A program made the position numbers and the translations under genes. This document shows positions 17,344 to 26,245 of a stretch of DNA of 64,000 nucleotides, piece after piece. Numbering within the stretch: position 1 is the first letter of the stretch; the number at the start of each line of letters is the position of its first letter. Origin of the DNA: Fodinibius salinus (GTDB lineage: Bacteria; Bacteroidota; Rhodothermia; Balneolales; Balneolaceae); the NCBI RefSeq assembly GCF_008124865.1, contig NZ_VNHY01000001.1, positions 682,001-746,000 on the forward strand, read 5' to 3'. Below the pieces are notes generated by a model. It searched no databases. It saw nothing but the letters and a program-made list of their open reading frames with translations, and had not been told where the DNA came from.

Positions 17344-17468
17344 TTATAACCCGCGCATTAAGTTGGACGCACTTACCCTCCCTTGCTCTTTTTGATTTCT
17401 ATGGTACAAATAGGAAACTAGAAATTGGCTTTCTTTTTATTCGCAACTCATACATCAGATCGTTAGAT
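17344..17468 (+). repeat. attC site 5 (degenerate right half)
   Basis: R'' TTATAAC (17344-17350) followed by the conserved CCGCGCATTAAGT. The right arm has drifted (ATTCGCAACTCATACATCAGATC) before R' GTTAGAT (17462-17468). The hairpin would be weak, so this site is probably inactive. Confidence 0.7.
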
Positions 17469-17574
17469 AGCTAAGTTGACAACCAGTAATAATAAAACGA
17501 ACGTTCTATTTATTAAAAACAGCTCCCATTCTGATGTCACTAATATTCTATAAGTAAAGATAGAATCTAGGCTT

Positions 17575-18206
17575 GATGGAAAGTTCAGTTAAAAAAGTAT
17601 AAAACCGTTACATCAGCATTGGCAATTCCATTTTTTCTGTGGACGATGGCCTTCACATTTACCGGCTTTATTCTATCGCAAGCAGATTCACCCATAACAG
17701 TGCCCTATGAGGTTGCTTGGTTTGCTCAGTTCAGTCTACTGTCACGGCTATCTTACTGGTGTGGACCAAGAAAGGTACAAGTAGCGGCAAAGAGCTAATA
17801 AGCCGGCTGATGCGCTGGCGTATTAATCCAACATGGTACGCCGTTGTGCTTTTTACGGCTCCCACTTTGGCTACTTTGGTCTTGTTGTTTAATTATATGT
17901 TAGGATTTGAAACCACAGAATGGGCTATACTCGGTTCATGGGCAGAACTGTGACAGCATATTGGGATATGCAAATTCAGGGACCGGAGGGCCCACTTCAG
18001 GTAATTGATAGTTATACACAGGTAAGCTCTTCGAAGATCACAGTAATTATAATCGTCGCATTTGCCATCGTAGCAGACGGCTTACCTGAGGAACCGGGAT
18101 GGAGAGGATATGACTACCTAAAATCCAAGAACCCCATACTCCACTTGCCACGGGTAATCATCGCCCTATATGCGGCACTCTGACATATTGCTTTTCTGTC
18201 AATGGT
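17575..18206 (+). pseudogene. Decayed CPBP-family intramembrane protease
   Basis: Coding similarity begins at the ATG at 17575 (MESSVK) and immediately shifts frame in a run of six A, continuing as YKTVTSALAIPFFLW. Another shift near 17740 and one near 17950 are needed to keep reading. The hallmark EEPGWRGY (EExxxR glutamates of CPBP/Abi proteases) is present near 18090. The next conserved block should be Trp-His, but it reads TGA-CAT at 18181-18186, so the Trp codon became a stop. The frame then runs a few residues (HIAFLSM) before it meets the TetR remnant. A functional product is not expected. Confidence 0.75.
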
Positions 18207-18658
18207 AAGGAACACATTGTAGAGTCCATCGCTGAAAAAAGCCGCAGTTCAACTCAGTTCTTTTTAAGGATGTTCAACACTCCCATTCAAGAGAAAAAGT
18301 CTTACAGAAAATATTGCGAATATCTCTCAAACCTTTTGCTGAAGCAACAAAAAAAAGACCAATTAACAATGAAAATTCGCCTGTAGAGTGAAACCCAAGA
18401 ATCCGAAAAAATACGTGGGATTCTCAAAGAGAATTATGCCAACATCCAAAAGAAAATCATGGGCTTCCTTGAAGAACACGCACCCAAGAACAAAGAGGAA
18501 CAGAACGTTCCGTTGAAGAATCAGCCCGAATTATTATTGCCACTTACCAAGACCTGGTCTTGCAGATGATCCTGAATGAGAACGTAAGTCCAGCGAATTT
18601 CATGGGCTATTTGGCGTATTTATTTACAAATCACGATTCATTAAGAAAAATACTGTAA
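18207..18658 (+). pseudogene. Decayed TetR-family regulator, ligand-binding part only
   Basis: From 18207 the frame reads KEHIVESIAEKS, the usual segment that follows the helix-turn-helix in TetR proteins. A helical domain follows (YRKYCEYLSNLLLKQQ, IRGILKENYANIQKKIMGFLEEH), ending with ARIIIATYQDLVLQMIL and a stop at 18656-18658. It has an in-frame TAG near 18390 and a frameshift near 18505. The DNA-binding N terminus is absent, having been replaced by the end of the CPBP pseudogene, so a deletion joined the two genes. The family call rests on helix pattern, not on a catalytic motif. Confidence 0.5.
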
Positions 18659-18718
18659 CAATGCTTTATCCCAATTAGTATAATTTCAAAACAACTTACC
18701 AACAAATAATCTAACTGA

Positions 18719-19018
18719 CATGAAATATTTAATATTTCTGTTTTCTCACTAATGTTTCACACTCCTAATCTCACACGATGGCACCATTAAAAATACAGCC
18801 TTAAACTATATTGAAGACTGTATACGGGAAATGTGGAGTGGATGGACGAAGCATCCACCCCAAAATCGCAAAACGATTAGTGGGTCAAAGTCCAAAGAAT
18901 GGCAACTGGGTGGTCTCTGAGCAAGATGCCTAAACACTAATAAAGTATACTGAAAAAGGTGCTGGTACTCGAGTTCCAGAAAATAACCGACCAAAAGACT
19001 ATCTGGAAAAGTAACTGA
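18719..19018 (+). pseudogene. Decayed secreted NTF2-like (lumazine-binding-type) protein
   Basis: Starts MKYLIFLFS, which would be a signal peptide, then hits a stop. Shifting frames gives TALNYIEDCIREMWSG, ALHPKIAKRLVGQSPKNGNW and KYTEKGAGTRVPENNRPKDY, which follow the known pattern of small NTF2-like proteins with a conserved HP-KR motif. At least three frameshifts or stops are needed. The following 19020-19150 carries another short coding-like piece (LADIKALTVDEDWSGPKFV) of a gene I cannot name. Confidence 0.55.
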
Positions 19019-19152
19019 TTGTACCTTACGAAGGTGGGGAAAATAGCCCGAGAATTTGTTTTACAAAATTGGTTGGCGGACATCAAAGCCTTGACTGTTG
19101 ATGAAGACTGGAGCGGGCCAAAGTTTGTTAATCGCAAGAAAGACCGAAATTG

Positions 19153-19800
19153 ATGAATTCTTTTATACAGAAAATTAAAAATAAGATATGGACACAGCTT
19201 CTCATCATTTATACGCGATACCTCATTGGCGGGGCTTTTGTCTTTGCCAGTATAATCAAGGTAAAAGGCAAACGGTTTACAACAGAAAGTGGGGCTGAGT
19301 ATTCTATTGATACGGCTTGGCATTTATTTGAAACGATGTATCAGTCGGGACTATATTGGCAATTCTTGGGTATTAGTCAATTGGTCGCCGGCTTCCTGCT
19401 TATGACACAGCGTTACTCAAAGCTGGGAGCACTGCTGTTTTTACCAATTATCGGCAATATATTTGTGATCACACTCTCCTATTATTTTGCTTATACACCG
19501 GTTTTAACCGGCATGATGCTTGTTGCCAATTTGATGCTCGTCGCATGGGATTGGAATGAACTGAAGGTACTTTTTAACCGAACCCCAGTGATGAGTTCCG
19601 ATAATAGACTTGAAAATAAACCTGTGTGGGAATGGACTGGTTTGGCGCTTTTTATATTTACGGCCATCTACCACGTAATTAACAATGGGCATGATATCAA
19701 ATTCTGGAGTCTCATCTGTATCCTCATAGGATTGGTTGGTTTAGGAATCGGACTCTGGAAACACAAGATAAATGCCGACTCCATCTCTTTAGGCAAATAG
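19153..19800 (+). CDS. DoxX-like integral membrane protein
   Basis: 215 residues, with the ATG at 19153 preferred to the TTG three bases earlier. Four to six membrane helices are present, opening with the DoxX-type first helix (YTRYLIGGAFVFASIIKVKGKRF), then GLYWQFLGISQLVAGFLLM and a Tyr-rich third helix. A longer C-terminal extension adds two more helices (about 155-205). DoxX relatives are linked to quinone or redox metabolism, but this member cannot be assigned. It is intact, although it lies within a stretch of decayed genes, and it is oriented like a cassette gene. No attC separates it from the pseudogenes upstream. Confidence 0.7.
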   Translation: MNSFIQKIKNKIWTQLLIIYTRYLIGGAFVFASIIKVKGKRFTTESGAEYSIDTAWHLFETMYQSGLYWQFLGISQLVAGFLLMTQRYSKLGALLFLPIIGNIFVITLSYYFAYTPVLTGMMLVANLMLVAWDWNELKVLFNRTPVMSSDNRLENKPVWEWTGLALFIFTAIYHVINNGHDIKFWSLICILIGLVGLGIGLWKHKINADSISLGK

Positions 19801-20156
19801 TCTTTCCTGTTATTATCACACAAAACGAAACATGGGAAAGTGAAGATGCCTTTCTCAATTATTGCGTGCTCTATATTTTCTGTTTCCGCCACTGTCCTTA
19901 TCCCCCGATATCAGTTGTTAGAGCACTTGGCCACCGACTTTACGGGGCCGTCAAAGCTGCCAAAGAGATCTTGCAACAATCGGCAGCTGGTGGGTAGGTT
20001 GGCCTCCCTAATTACTTTTACGTAGCCATTAATTGCTACATTTACCATACCATTAGTATGAAGAGCGATTCCTCTGTAAGTCATGAGGTCTTCCTTGGAT
20101 CAGTTATAGTTGATTATCGCTAATCTAAGTGCCCCCCGAATGCTCAGGCTTTTTAG
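19801..20156 (+). other. Gene-poor stretch with a short coding remnant
   Basis: About 355 bases with no intact gene. Near 19905-19987 one frame reads ISVVRALGHRLYGAVKAAKEIL and ends in a stop, looking like the C terminus of a deleted flavin- or NAD-binding enzyme. I cannot name the parent gene. The remainder shows nothing recognisable before attC site 6. Confidence 0.4.
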
Positions 20157-20284
20157 AAAGATCTCGCGCATTAACACAGCAAGTCACGCCATCTGCTTGC
20201 CTCCCTTTCATTTATTAGCTAATCTATCATTTTCAAATTAATTCGAGATTCTTGCGTCTGCCCCTTATGCCAAGGTCGTTAGTC
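20157..20284 (+). repeat. attC site 6 (left box decayed)
   Basis: The left box is degenerate (AAAGATC at about 20157-20163), but TCGCGCATTAAC follows as in sites 1-5. The right end CTGCCCCTTATGCCAAGGTC and R' GTTAGTC (20278-20284) are well kept. Confidence 0.7.
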
Positions 20285-20290
20285 CATCAC

Positions 20291-21355
20291 TTATAAGCTG
20301 GAAAGAGATTGTTTAAGTTGACGGACAGCACGGTGAGCACTTTCAACCACGCCATCCATATAACCTGGAAATTCTGTTGCGGTTTCTGATCCTGCAATGA
20401 GTAACCGTTTATCAAGAAAAGCTTTTTGGAATATGGCGTGACCGTTGTGTTGATGTGGTACAATAGGTTGTTCGTAATTGCTGTAGGAAAAGGGCTCTTT
20501 TTGCCAAACCAATTCCCGATATGATTGGTAGCTGTCAACCTTCCCGCCGTAGAATCGGCGGAGTTGTTCAATGACTAATTGCTTTCGCTCTTCACGAGAT
20601 ACAGCTTGATAATCATTATTCATAAATCCCTTTAAGGCGTATTGGTTATCAGTTGAGTGATCATACATTTCACTAACAGGGCCCACATTGCTAAAGATCG
20701 TCCCGCTTGAATCTGTATTTCGCCAAAAAGGTTCATCAAAGGTGAGAGCGACTTTGATGGATTCCGCCATCCAGGTATGTGTTTGGGAGGCAATATGCGT
20801 AAGCTCCTCAGGTAGAGAAGGAGAAAAATCAACATTATCGACCAAAAGTTTAGGTGGGAGTGTGCTAATTGCGACATCAGCCTTGAAAAGGTCATTTTCT
20901 GTCTCAATTACTAACTTTGTATCGGTTTGCCGAATGGTTTGTACCGCTTGGTCTATATGAATTTGTCTTTGGTCAAGCCCCTCTTCCAATGTTTGGATTA
21001 CGTTGTCCGTTCCACCTGCAATTCGGTAACTCGGTTCTTCGTTTGGTGGTAAATCAACAAGCTGTGGCGGTGAAACTGACATAGGCTCGTAGTATCCTTT
21101 GTCTCCCATATATTGCTGGTAAATATCGATACCTAGATCATCTAATAAATCCAGTAAATGACGATGCTTTTTCCCCAGCCAAGTAGCTCCCATCTCTATG
21201 GGAGGTTCATCATCTGATCTCAATGTATATATACGTCCCCCCAGCCGATTTCTTGCTTCTATAATTTGAGGTCTTAATCCTTCTTTTTGGAGTAAATAAG
21301 CGATGAGCAGACCAGAAAAGCCGCCTCCGATAATGACAATATTAGAAGTTTTCAT
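20291..21355 (-). CDS. FAD-dependent amine oxidase / NAD(P)-binding protein, reversed in its cassette
   Basis: 354 residues. The N terminus is a Rossmann FAD-binding motif (VIIGGGFSGLLIAYLL) with the Arg-rich second motif ARNRLGGRIYTL, and the C terminus has the FAD-contacting IAGSETATEFPGYMDGVVESA. This is the flavin amine oxidase (monoamine oxidase-like) family, which oxidises amines or related groups; the substrate is unknown. It is shorter than MAO (about 450) but in the range of small bacterial members. It reads against the array direction, although its cassette ends (GTTAGTCCATCAC at 20278 and GAATGGCTAAC at 21429) still match with one indel. Confidence 0.85.
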   Translation of the reverse strand: MKTSNIVIIGGGFSGLLIAYLLQKEGLRPQIIEARNRLGGRIYTLRSDDEPPIEMGATWLGKKHRHLLDLLDDLGIDIYQQYMGDKGYYEPMSVSPPQLVDLPPNEEPSYRIAGGTDNVIQTLEEGLDQRQIHIDQAVQTIRQTDTKLVIETENDLFKADVAISTLPPKLLVDNVDFSPSLPEELTHIASQTHTWMAESIKVALTFDEPFWRNTDSSGTIFSNVGPVSEMYDHSTDNQYALKGFMNNDYQAVSREERKQLVIEQLRRFYGGKVDSYQSYRELVWQKEPFSYSNYEQPIVPHQHNGHAIFQKAFLDKRLLIAGSETATEFPGYMDGVVESAHRAVRQLKQSLSSL

Positions 21356-21432
21356 AACAGTGTTAAGTGACGAGCATTAAAGAGAATGAAAGGTATAGAT
21401 TCGGAGGTGTTGGCACAAACCTGGCCGTGAAT

Positions 21433-21549
21433 GGCTAACCCGAACATTAAGCGGCCAGGGCTTGCCACTTTCTGGCTTTTCCCTTTTCGTTCGTTATTCA
21501 CCAGCTCAACATTCATTCACGTGCCCACTTATACGCAAGGTCGTTAGGT
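21433..21549 (+). repeat. attC site 7
   Basis: R'' GGCTAAC (21433-21439), left arm with ACATTAAGCGGCCAGGGC, right arm CGTGCCCACTTATACGCAAGGTC, R' GTTAGGT (21543-21549). It is shorter and more diverged than sites 1-4. No matching closing box for GTTAGGTGTTTAACG was found downstream. Confidence 0.75.
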
Positions 21550-21692
21550 GTTTAACGTACGTTTTGAGCAATTGGACTATTTAAGAAGAAATAGAAATAG
21601 GTACAATTGTCTTTTATCAGAGATCTTTATTTCAGCAGTCAAGTTAGAAGGATATTAATCTAAAATGCTACCAACAAAACTCAGAAAGAGCC

Positions 21693-22976
21693 TTAGTTAT
21701 TTGCTCCTTTATAGCCGGAATGCAACCAGATATAAGCCTCTCTTAACAGTAACAGAGCGGTAGAAATGCCTATCACTACATAAAGAGTTGTCGGCTCGGA
21801 ACTGTAAATGTCATAGATCAAAATACTCATTGCGAAGGCACAACCCAGAGATCCTGATATTGGAAGAAATCGTTTCCATCCTTCAAATACCTCGTATTTG
21901 TAACCCATAAAATTAACAATGGAAAACACGAAGAGAAATACCAGGCTCGAAAAGGCGGTTATCTGTTCGAGATTCCCATAAAATTGTACTACGATCGCCA
22001 GTACTGCTATAAGCAGGGCGAAATATACCGGCATCCCCGCTCGCTTCAGGTCAGTCAGTTGATCAGGAAGTTGCCCGTCATCGGCGATTCGCTTGGCTAG
22101 TCTTGAGATGGCAAAGATGGTAGCCAATATTGCAGATGCTGTTGAGAAGACAGCCGCAACCAAAACGATTATAATGCCTGTCTGTCCCAATACGGGCTTG
22201 GCCAGCATCGCCAAAGCCGTCTCTTTGTGCTCGGCAATAATGCTGGGGGTCAATGAACCCGTAATAACAAATGCTATTAACATATAGATACATATAACGG
22301 CCGTAATTGAAATGATAATAGCTCTCGGGAGATTAGTTTTGTGATTTTCTATGGTATTATAGTCATATGTCAACAATTGAAATCCTTCATAGGCTACAAA
22401 AACCAGTGCTCCAGCCTGTATGATATTACCGACACCTTGATTGACAATGGGATAGATCTTATCCGGGTGGACTGTCATAAATCCAATACCAATCAAACCG
22501 GCCAGGATGACTATCTTGGTGTAAACGAGAAGGTCTTCCGAGATTCCCGACTCCCGGACACCCGATAAATTAAGAATAGTTATGAATATTACTACGGTGC
22601 TACCCAACCAGAAGTTCGGACCGGAACCAAAGCCCAAAAGGCGACCAGCATAGGACCCGAAAGTGTAGGCATACAGGCTAATTGTAAATACATAACCTAA
22701 TATTAAAAACCAGCTAATTGTCCCGGCAAAACGGAAACTGGTAATATGTTCCATAAAAATGAAACTCCCGCCCGCCTCATCAAATTTGATCGTAAGCTTG
22801 CCGTAAACGAGACCCGTAATCAAGGCCAATATTCCTCCAATCCCCAGACTGATGAATGCTGCATTCCCGGAAGTCATCATAGCCTCTCCCAGTACGGCAA
22901 AAATACCTCCGCCGACCATCCCACCAATGGCCATTCCACAAGCGTCAAATAGTGACAGCTTATCTTTAGAGGGCAT
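21693..22976 (-). CDS. APC-superfamily amino acid permease
   Basis: 427 residues with about 12 membrane helices. The first helix carries the glycine-rich motif of APC transporters (DACGMAIGGMVGGGIFAVLG). Helix 6 (GALVFVAYEGFQLLTYDYN) fits the substrate site, and a conserved loop follows (ISRLAKRIADDGQLP). It imports or exchanges amino acids or amines across the inner membrane, with unknown substrate. It lies after attC site 7 but on the opposite strand, in a 5 kb block without attC sites, so it may be an insertion or an old backbone gene rather than a cassette. Confidence 0.88.
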   Translation of the reverse strand: MPSKDKLSLFDACGMAIGGMVGGGIFAVLGEAMMTSGNAAFISLGIGGILALITGLVYGKLTIKFDEAGGSFIFMEHITSFRFAGTISWFLILGYVFTISLYAYTFGSYAGRLLGFGSGPNFWLGSTVVIFITILNLSGVRESGISEDLLVYTKIVILAGLIGIGFMTVHPDKIYPIVNQGVGNIIQAGALVFVAYEGFQLLTYDYNTIENHKTNLPRAIIISITAVICIYMLIAFVITGSLTPSIIAEHKETALAMLAKPVLGQTGIIIVLVAAVFSTASAILATIFAISRLAKRIADDGQLPDQLTDLKRAGMPVYFALLIAVLAIVVQFYGNLEQITAFSSLVFLFVFSIVNFMGYKYEVFEGWKRFLPISGSLGCAFAMSILIYDIYSSEPTTLYVVIGISTALLLLREAYIWLHSGYKGANN

Positions 22977-23177
22977 TTTAAATTGTCATGTTAAATTAAT
23001 TTGTAATAATTGACGGAAAAAAATATTTCAACAAGAAAGACAAACGCAAAAAAACCTGATCCGAAAAATATGGAACTAATACCGCAGGTGAATAGTTTAC
23101 GCCGATAGGTAAATTTCAGAAAATGGCGGTATTGAAAAAATCTGAATTACATTAATAAAAAATTTTAGAGGATAAAT

Positions 23178-23465
23178 ATGAGTAACAGAGACAAATATAT
23201 TGACAAGCTTACAGAAAAACTTAAAGAATGGGATGCCGAACTTGATAAGCTTGAAGCCAAGGCTGACCAGTCCAAAGGTGAAGTAGAAGACGATATCAAA
23301 AAACAGATTAACGAGCTCAAGAAAAAAAGAAAAGAAGTTTCAAAGCAGTTAGATTCTGTAAAGGATGCATCTGATGATGCCTGGGAAGACTTAAAAGATG
23401 GATTAGACGAAAGCTGGGATGCTCTGTCATCGGCTTTTGAGAAAGCTAAATCTCGGTTCAACTGA
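23178..23465 (+). CDS. Small coiled-coil stress protein, sll1863-like
   Basis: 95 residues, almost entirely one charged helix: DKYIDKLTEKLKEWDAELDKLE, then a Lys/Glu heptad region, then the conserved tail DASDDAWEDLKDGLDESWD and SSAFEKAKSRF. This matches the small family named after cyanobacterial sll1863, found as single-copy stress-associated proteins of unknown mechanism. A ribosome site (AGAGGA) lies 8 bases before the start, and a hairpin with a T run follows. It reads towards the porin gene and is separated from it by that terminator. Confidence 0.75.
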   Translation: MSNRDKYIDKLTEKLKEWDAELDKLEAKADQSKGEVEDDIKKQINELKKKRKEVSKQLDSVKDASDDAWEDLKDGLDESWDALSSAFEKAKSRFN

Positions 23466-23497
23466 GATAATTATAATTTTATTTATAGAATATAATG

Positions 23498-23523
23498 AAC
23501 CAGGCGTTATTGCCCGGTTTTTT
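23498..23523 (+). terminator. Terminator after the coiled-coil gene
   Basis: AACCAGGC and GCCCGGTT form a stem with one internal A-C mismatch and a 6-base loop, followed by a T run. It is placed 33 bases after the stop codon. Confidence 0.65.
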
Positions 23524-23549
23524 GTTAATCCAAAAATCGAATACAGATT

Positions 23550-24575
23550 ATGAAAAGATACGCTACAACAATTATTACATTAATTTTTCTATTAATCGGG
23601 TCTTATAGTGTTAAAGCGCAATCATTTGATGATGAACCACTATATGACAAGCTTAAAAAGAATTTCCAGAAGGAGTACTTTAGTGTTGGATCTTTAGTAC
23701 AGTTTGTAGGAGACTTTCAACCGGAACGTAATATGGGTGGAAATAATGGTTTTTCAATTGCCAACCTGCGATTAAACGTTTCGGGGGATCTGGATAATGG
23801 GTTTGGTTACCTGGTACAAACCAAATTTGACACATCACCTACCATACTCGATGCAAAAGCTTATTGGAAGTACTCTGAAGGATTTCAGATAGATGCTGGT
23901 TTATTCAAGTCTCCATTCAGTTACGAATTGCTAACCGGTGCCGCTGCCATTGATTTTGTTAACCGTTCCAGGGTGGTTAGCAGTCTCGCTCCTTCACGCC
24001 AAATAGGAGTACAGGTAAGTGGCTGGTTACTGCCCAATACCATTCACTACGCTGCCGGTGCTTTTAACGGGAACGGATTTGGGGGGAATTCCAATGATAA
24101 TAATAATTTTCTCTATTCCGGAAGGTTGGAATACCATATGCAATCATCCCCCAATAATAACCTGGTTCTAGGTGTCAACGGAGCGATAAGCGAAGATGAT
24201 AATATTTCGCTAAGTGGAATTACTAATAATTTTGATGGTACTCGCTCTCTGGGTGGTGCAGATGCCCGGTGGACTATTAATAAGTTTATGGTGAGCAGTG
24301 AATTTATCTACAGTAGCTTGGAAACCACTAATAGTGATTTTAATCCTTTTGGTTTTCATGCAACAGCAGGTTATATGGCCGGCTCAAAAACCCAGATTTT
24401 GCTTCGTTGGGATCAGTTTGATGCTGACGGCACTGGTCCGGATACGGAATCCGTTATCGCAGGCTTAAATATTTGGCCAACTCAGGTTTCTGAAATTCAG
24501 TTCAACTATATTTTGCCAACCAATGAAAGCATAGAGTTTTCGCAGATACTCATCAATTTCCAGATAGGATTCTAA
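23550..24575 (+). CDS. Outer-membrane porin (OprO/OprP-like)
   Basis: 341 residues with a signal peptide (MKRYATTIITLIFLLIGSYS, cleaved after KAQS). Alternating beta-strands follow, typical of a 16-18 strand barrel: RLNVSGDLDNGFGYLVQTKFD, YWKYSEGFQIDAGLFKSP, then SRQIGVQVSG. It ends in an aromatic-free but strand-like IEFSQILINFQIGF whose final Phe is the outer-membrane insertion signal. This resembles the phosphate-selective porin O/P family, but selectivity cannot be inferred. It is followed directly by a decayed fragment of another porin. Confidence 0.85.
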   Translation: MKRYATTIITLIFLLIGSYSVKAQSFDDEPLYDKLKKNFQKEYFSVGSLVQFVGDFQPERNMGGNNGFSIANLRLNVSGDLDNGFGYLVQTKFDTSPTILDAKAYWKYSEGFQIDAGLFKSPFSYELLTGAAAIDFVNRSRVVSSLAPSRQIGVQVSGWLLPNTIHYAAGAFNGNGFGGNSNDNNNFLYSGRLEYHMQSSPNNNLVLGVNGAISEDDNISLSGITNNFDGTRSLGGADARWTINKFMVSSEFIYSSLETTNSDFNPFGFHATAGYMAGSKTQILLRWDQFDADGTGPDTESVIAGLNIWPTQVSEIQFNYILPTNESIEFSQILINFQIGF

Positions 24576-24576
24576 A

Positions 24577-24749
24577 ATGAAGTAGGTATTGATTCTTTTT
24601 TCTATCTGCTGCTCCTATTCTTGGGTGGTAACTCCGAAATCGTTGGCCAAGATTCTGAAAAAGAACCCTGTATTTTAAACCGGGAGGAAACTACTGGCGA
24701 CTGGGGCACTTTAGGTGCCCCGGTCAACAGTTATGGCAAATCGTACTGA
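24577..24749 (+). pseudogene. N-terminal fragment of a carbohydrate porin (OprB-like)
   Basis: Just after the porin stop there is an ATG whose frame breaks at once. The neighbouring frame reads a hydrophobic leader (FFYLLLLFLGG), then the hallmark opening of OprB porins, NREETTGDWGTLGAPVNSYG, where a typical protein has Leu-Thr-Gly-Asp-Trp-Gly-Gly. It ends in a stop after about 52 codons. The rest of the gene is missing, so this is a remnant. A 7-bp hairpin (GGGGCAC/GTGCCCC) lies inside it and has no T run. Confidence 0.6.
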
Positions 24750-24805
24750 GCATTAATGTTATTTCTGGCAGGCTTCAATCTAATCGGGTGGTTTTCACAT
24801 CTTTG

Positions 24806-26245
24806 TTATTTTATTGTTTCAATCACTTCCCCATCCTCATACCGCTCTTGCTTGATGATATTTCCATCTTTGTCATATTCAGTCATCAGCCCCTGGTATA
24901 CCTGGTCACCAGTGTAAGAAACTTCAACTGAAAGTTGTCCATTATCATGCCACAAGCGAATATGACCCATTCCGTCTTCACTTTTGGTAGGAAAAATATC
25001 TTTATATACTAAGGTATCATTGACATACATTTCCTGCATTTTAGGGAAGTTCTGATATAAACCATTCTTTATTCGATAAGTATCCCCATCTTCATATTGG
25101 ACAGAACCGGTATTTATCCCGTCTTCGAAATACATTTCCATATGTAGACTGTCATTTTCGGTGTAATAAATCTTTTGGGTTCCCGTGAAAGGCTCTCCGG
25201 AAGAAGTATAATGAGTGGCAATAGGCTTCCCAAGCTCTTCAGAGCGGTTGCTATCAAAATGTAGTTCCACATCACTGTAGGTTGTCTGAGAATGCTGTGC
25301 AGTGTCTTCTCGCTCCTTACTGCAAAATGTAAACGTGAGCAAGGCCAGGATGGGCACCAGCACTGCAGTCTTTGAACCGAACCGGAAGCGTGAATACGAT
25401 CGAAACATCATTTGCAGCCGCTTTTTGGTGAGTGAGAAGTTGATACTACTGGTTAGGTTCAGAGATTTATTTCCAGCGCAGGCACGGATCAGCATATTTT
25501 GATAGTCACTTGGCGATGAAATCTTACTCACTATGGATTCATCCGCTATAAACTCATGGTTTAATTGAATAGCACGTTTGTATAAATACATGAATGGATT
25601 AAACCAAAAAATAACTTTCAAAAACTCGACAAATAGAACATCCAAAGTATGGAACTGGCGCACATGCGTCAGTTCATGATCCAGGATTTTAGGTCCAATC
25701 TCTCCATTTTCAAATTGTTCTTTTCCAAGGAAAATAAACCTGAAAAATGACTGTGGGGTGATGGACTTATCCAGTAAGACCAAAGTGGCAGCACCTGTTT
25801 TTTGGTGATTTCCAACCTTTATTTTATGCCGGATTTCTAATAATCCTCCTGCAAACCGGATCAAAAGAAATAGAGTGACCAATCCATATAAACCAAACAA
25901 TATATCTGTAGCACTTATAGCTCCTCCTGTTTCTGCAGGTGTAGCTGGAGCTGTTTCAGTGTTGGTTAAGGGAGCAGGCTCAGAGACTATTGCTGATTCA
26001 ACTGAATTGCTTATTGCCTCAGCAGGGACATTAACAGCTTGTTCCATTTGCTGCATCTTGATTCCGGCAATGTCCTGTTCGGGGTAAATTTCAAAAGTAG
26101 TCAATGGTGCCGTAAGCCCGAAGAGTAAAGAAAAAAGTAAAAAGAACCGGTTAAAGTAGTGCGTTTTTTCATTTTCTAACAATAGCTTATAAATCCCGAA
26201 AAGTAACCCAAGCAGTAGCGTAGATTTCACTAAATAGATGATCAT
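24806..26245 (-). CDS. BlaR1-type M56 membrane metallopeptidase with C-terminal MORN-like repeats
   Basis: 479 residues. Four membrane helices surround an M56 peptidase domain with the zinc motif DHELTHVRQFH near residue 188 (HExxH) and a downstream NHEFIADESIV carrying the Glu ligand. In BlaR1/MecR1 this domain destroys the repressor encoded beside it. In place of a penicillin-binding sensor the C terminus (from about 335) has repeats such as HYTSSGEPFTGTQKIYY, DNGQLSVEVSYTGDQ and DKDGNIIKQERYEDGE, the MORN/YwqK-like pattern. The signal is therefore probably not a beta-lactam. It overlaps blaI by four bases. Confidence 0.87.
   Translation of the reverse strand: MIIYLVKSTLLLGLLFGIYKLLLENEKTHYFNRFFLLFSLLFGLTAPLTTFEIYPEQDIAGIKMQQMEQAVNVPAEAISNSVESAIVSEPAPLTNTETAPATPAETGGAISATDILFGLYGLVTLFLLIRFAGGLLEIRHKIKVGNHQKTGAATLVLLDKSITPQSFFRFIFLGKEQFENGEIGPKILDHELTHVRQFHTLDVLFVEFLKVIFWFNPFMYLYKRAIQLNHEFIADESIVSKISSPSDYQNMLIRACAGNKSLNLTSSINFSLTKKRLQMMFRSYSRFRFGSKTAVLVPILALLTFTFCSKEREDTAQHSQTTYSDVELHFDSNRSEELGKPIATHYTSSGEPFTGTQKIYYTENDSLHMEMYFEDGINTGSVQYEDGDTYRIKNGLYQNFPKMQEMYVNDTLVYKDIFPTKSEDGMGHIRLWHDNGQLSVEVSYTGDQVYQGLMTEYDKDGNIIKQERYEDGEVIETIK

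Noticed and set aside
24703-24721. Hairpin GGGGCAC/GTGCCCC as a terminator for the porin
   Set aside because: No T run follows and it lies within the remnant of a coding sequence.
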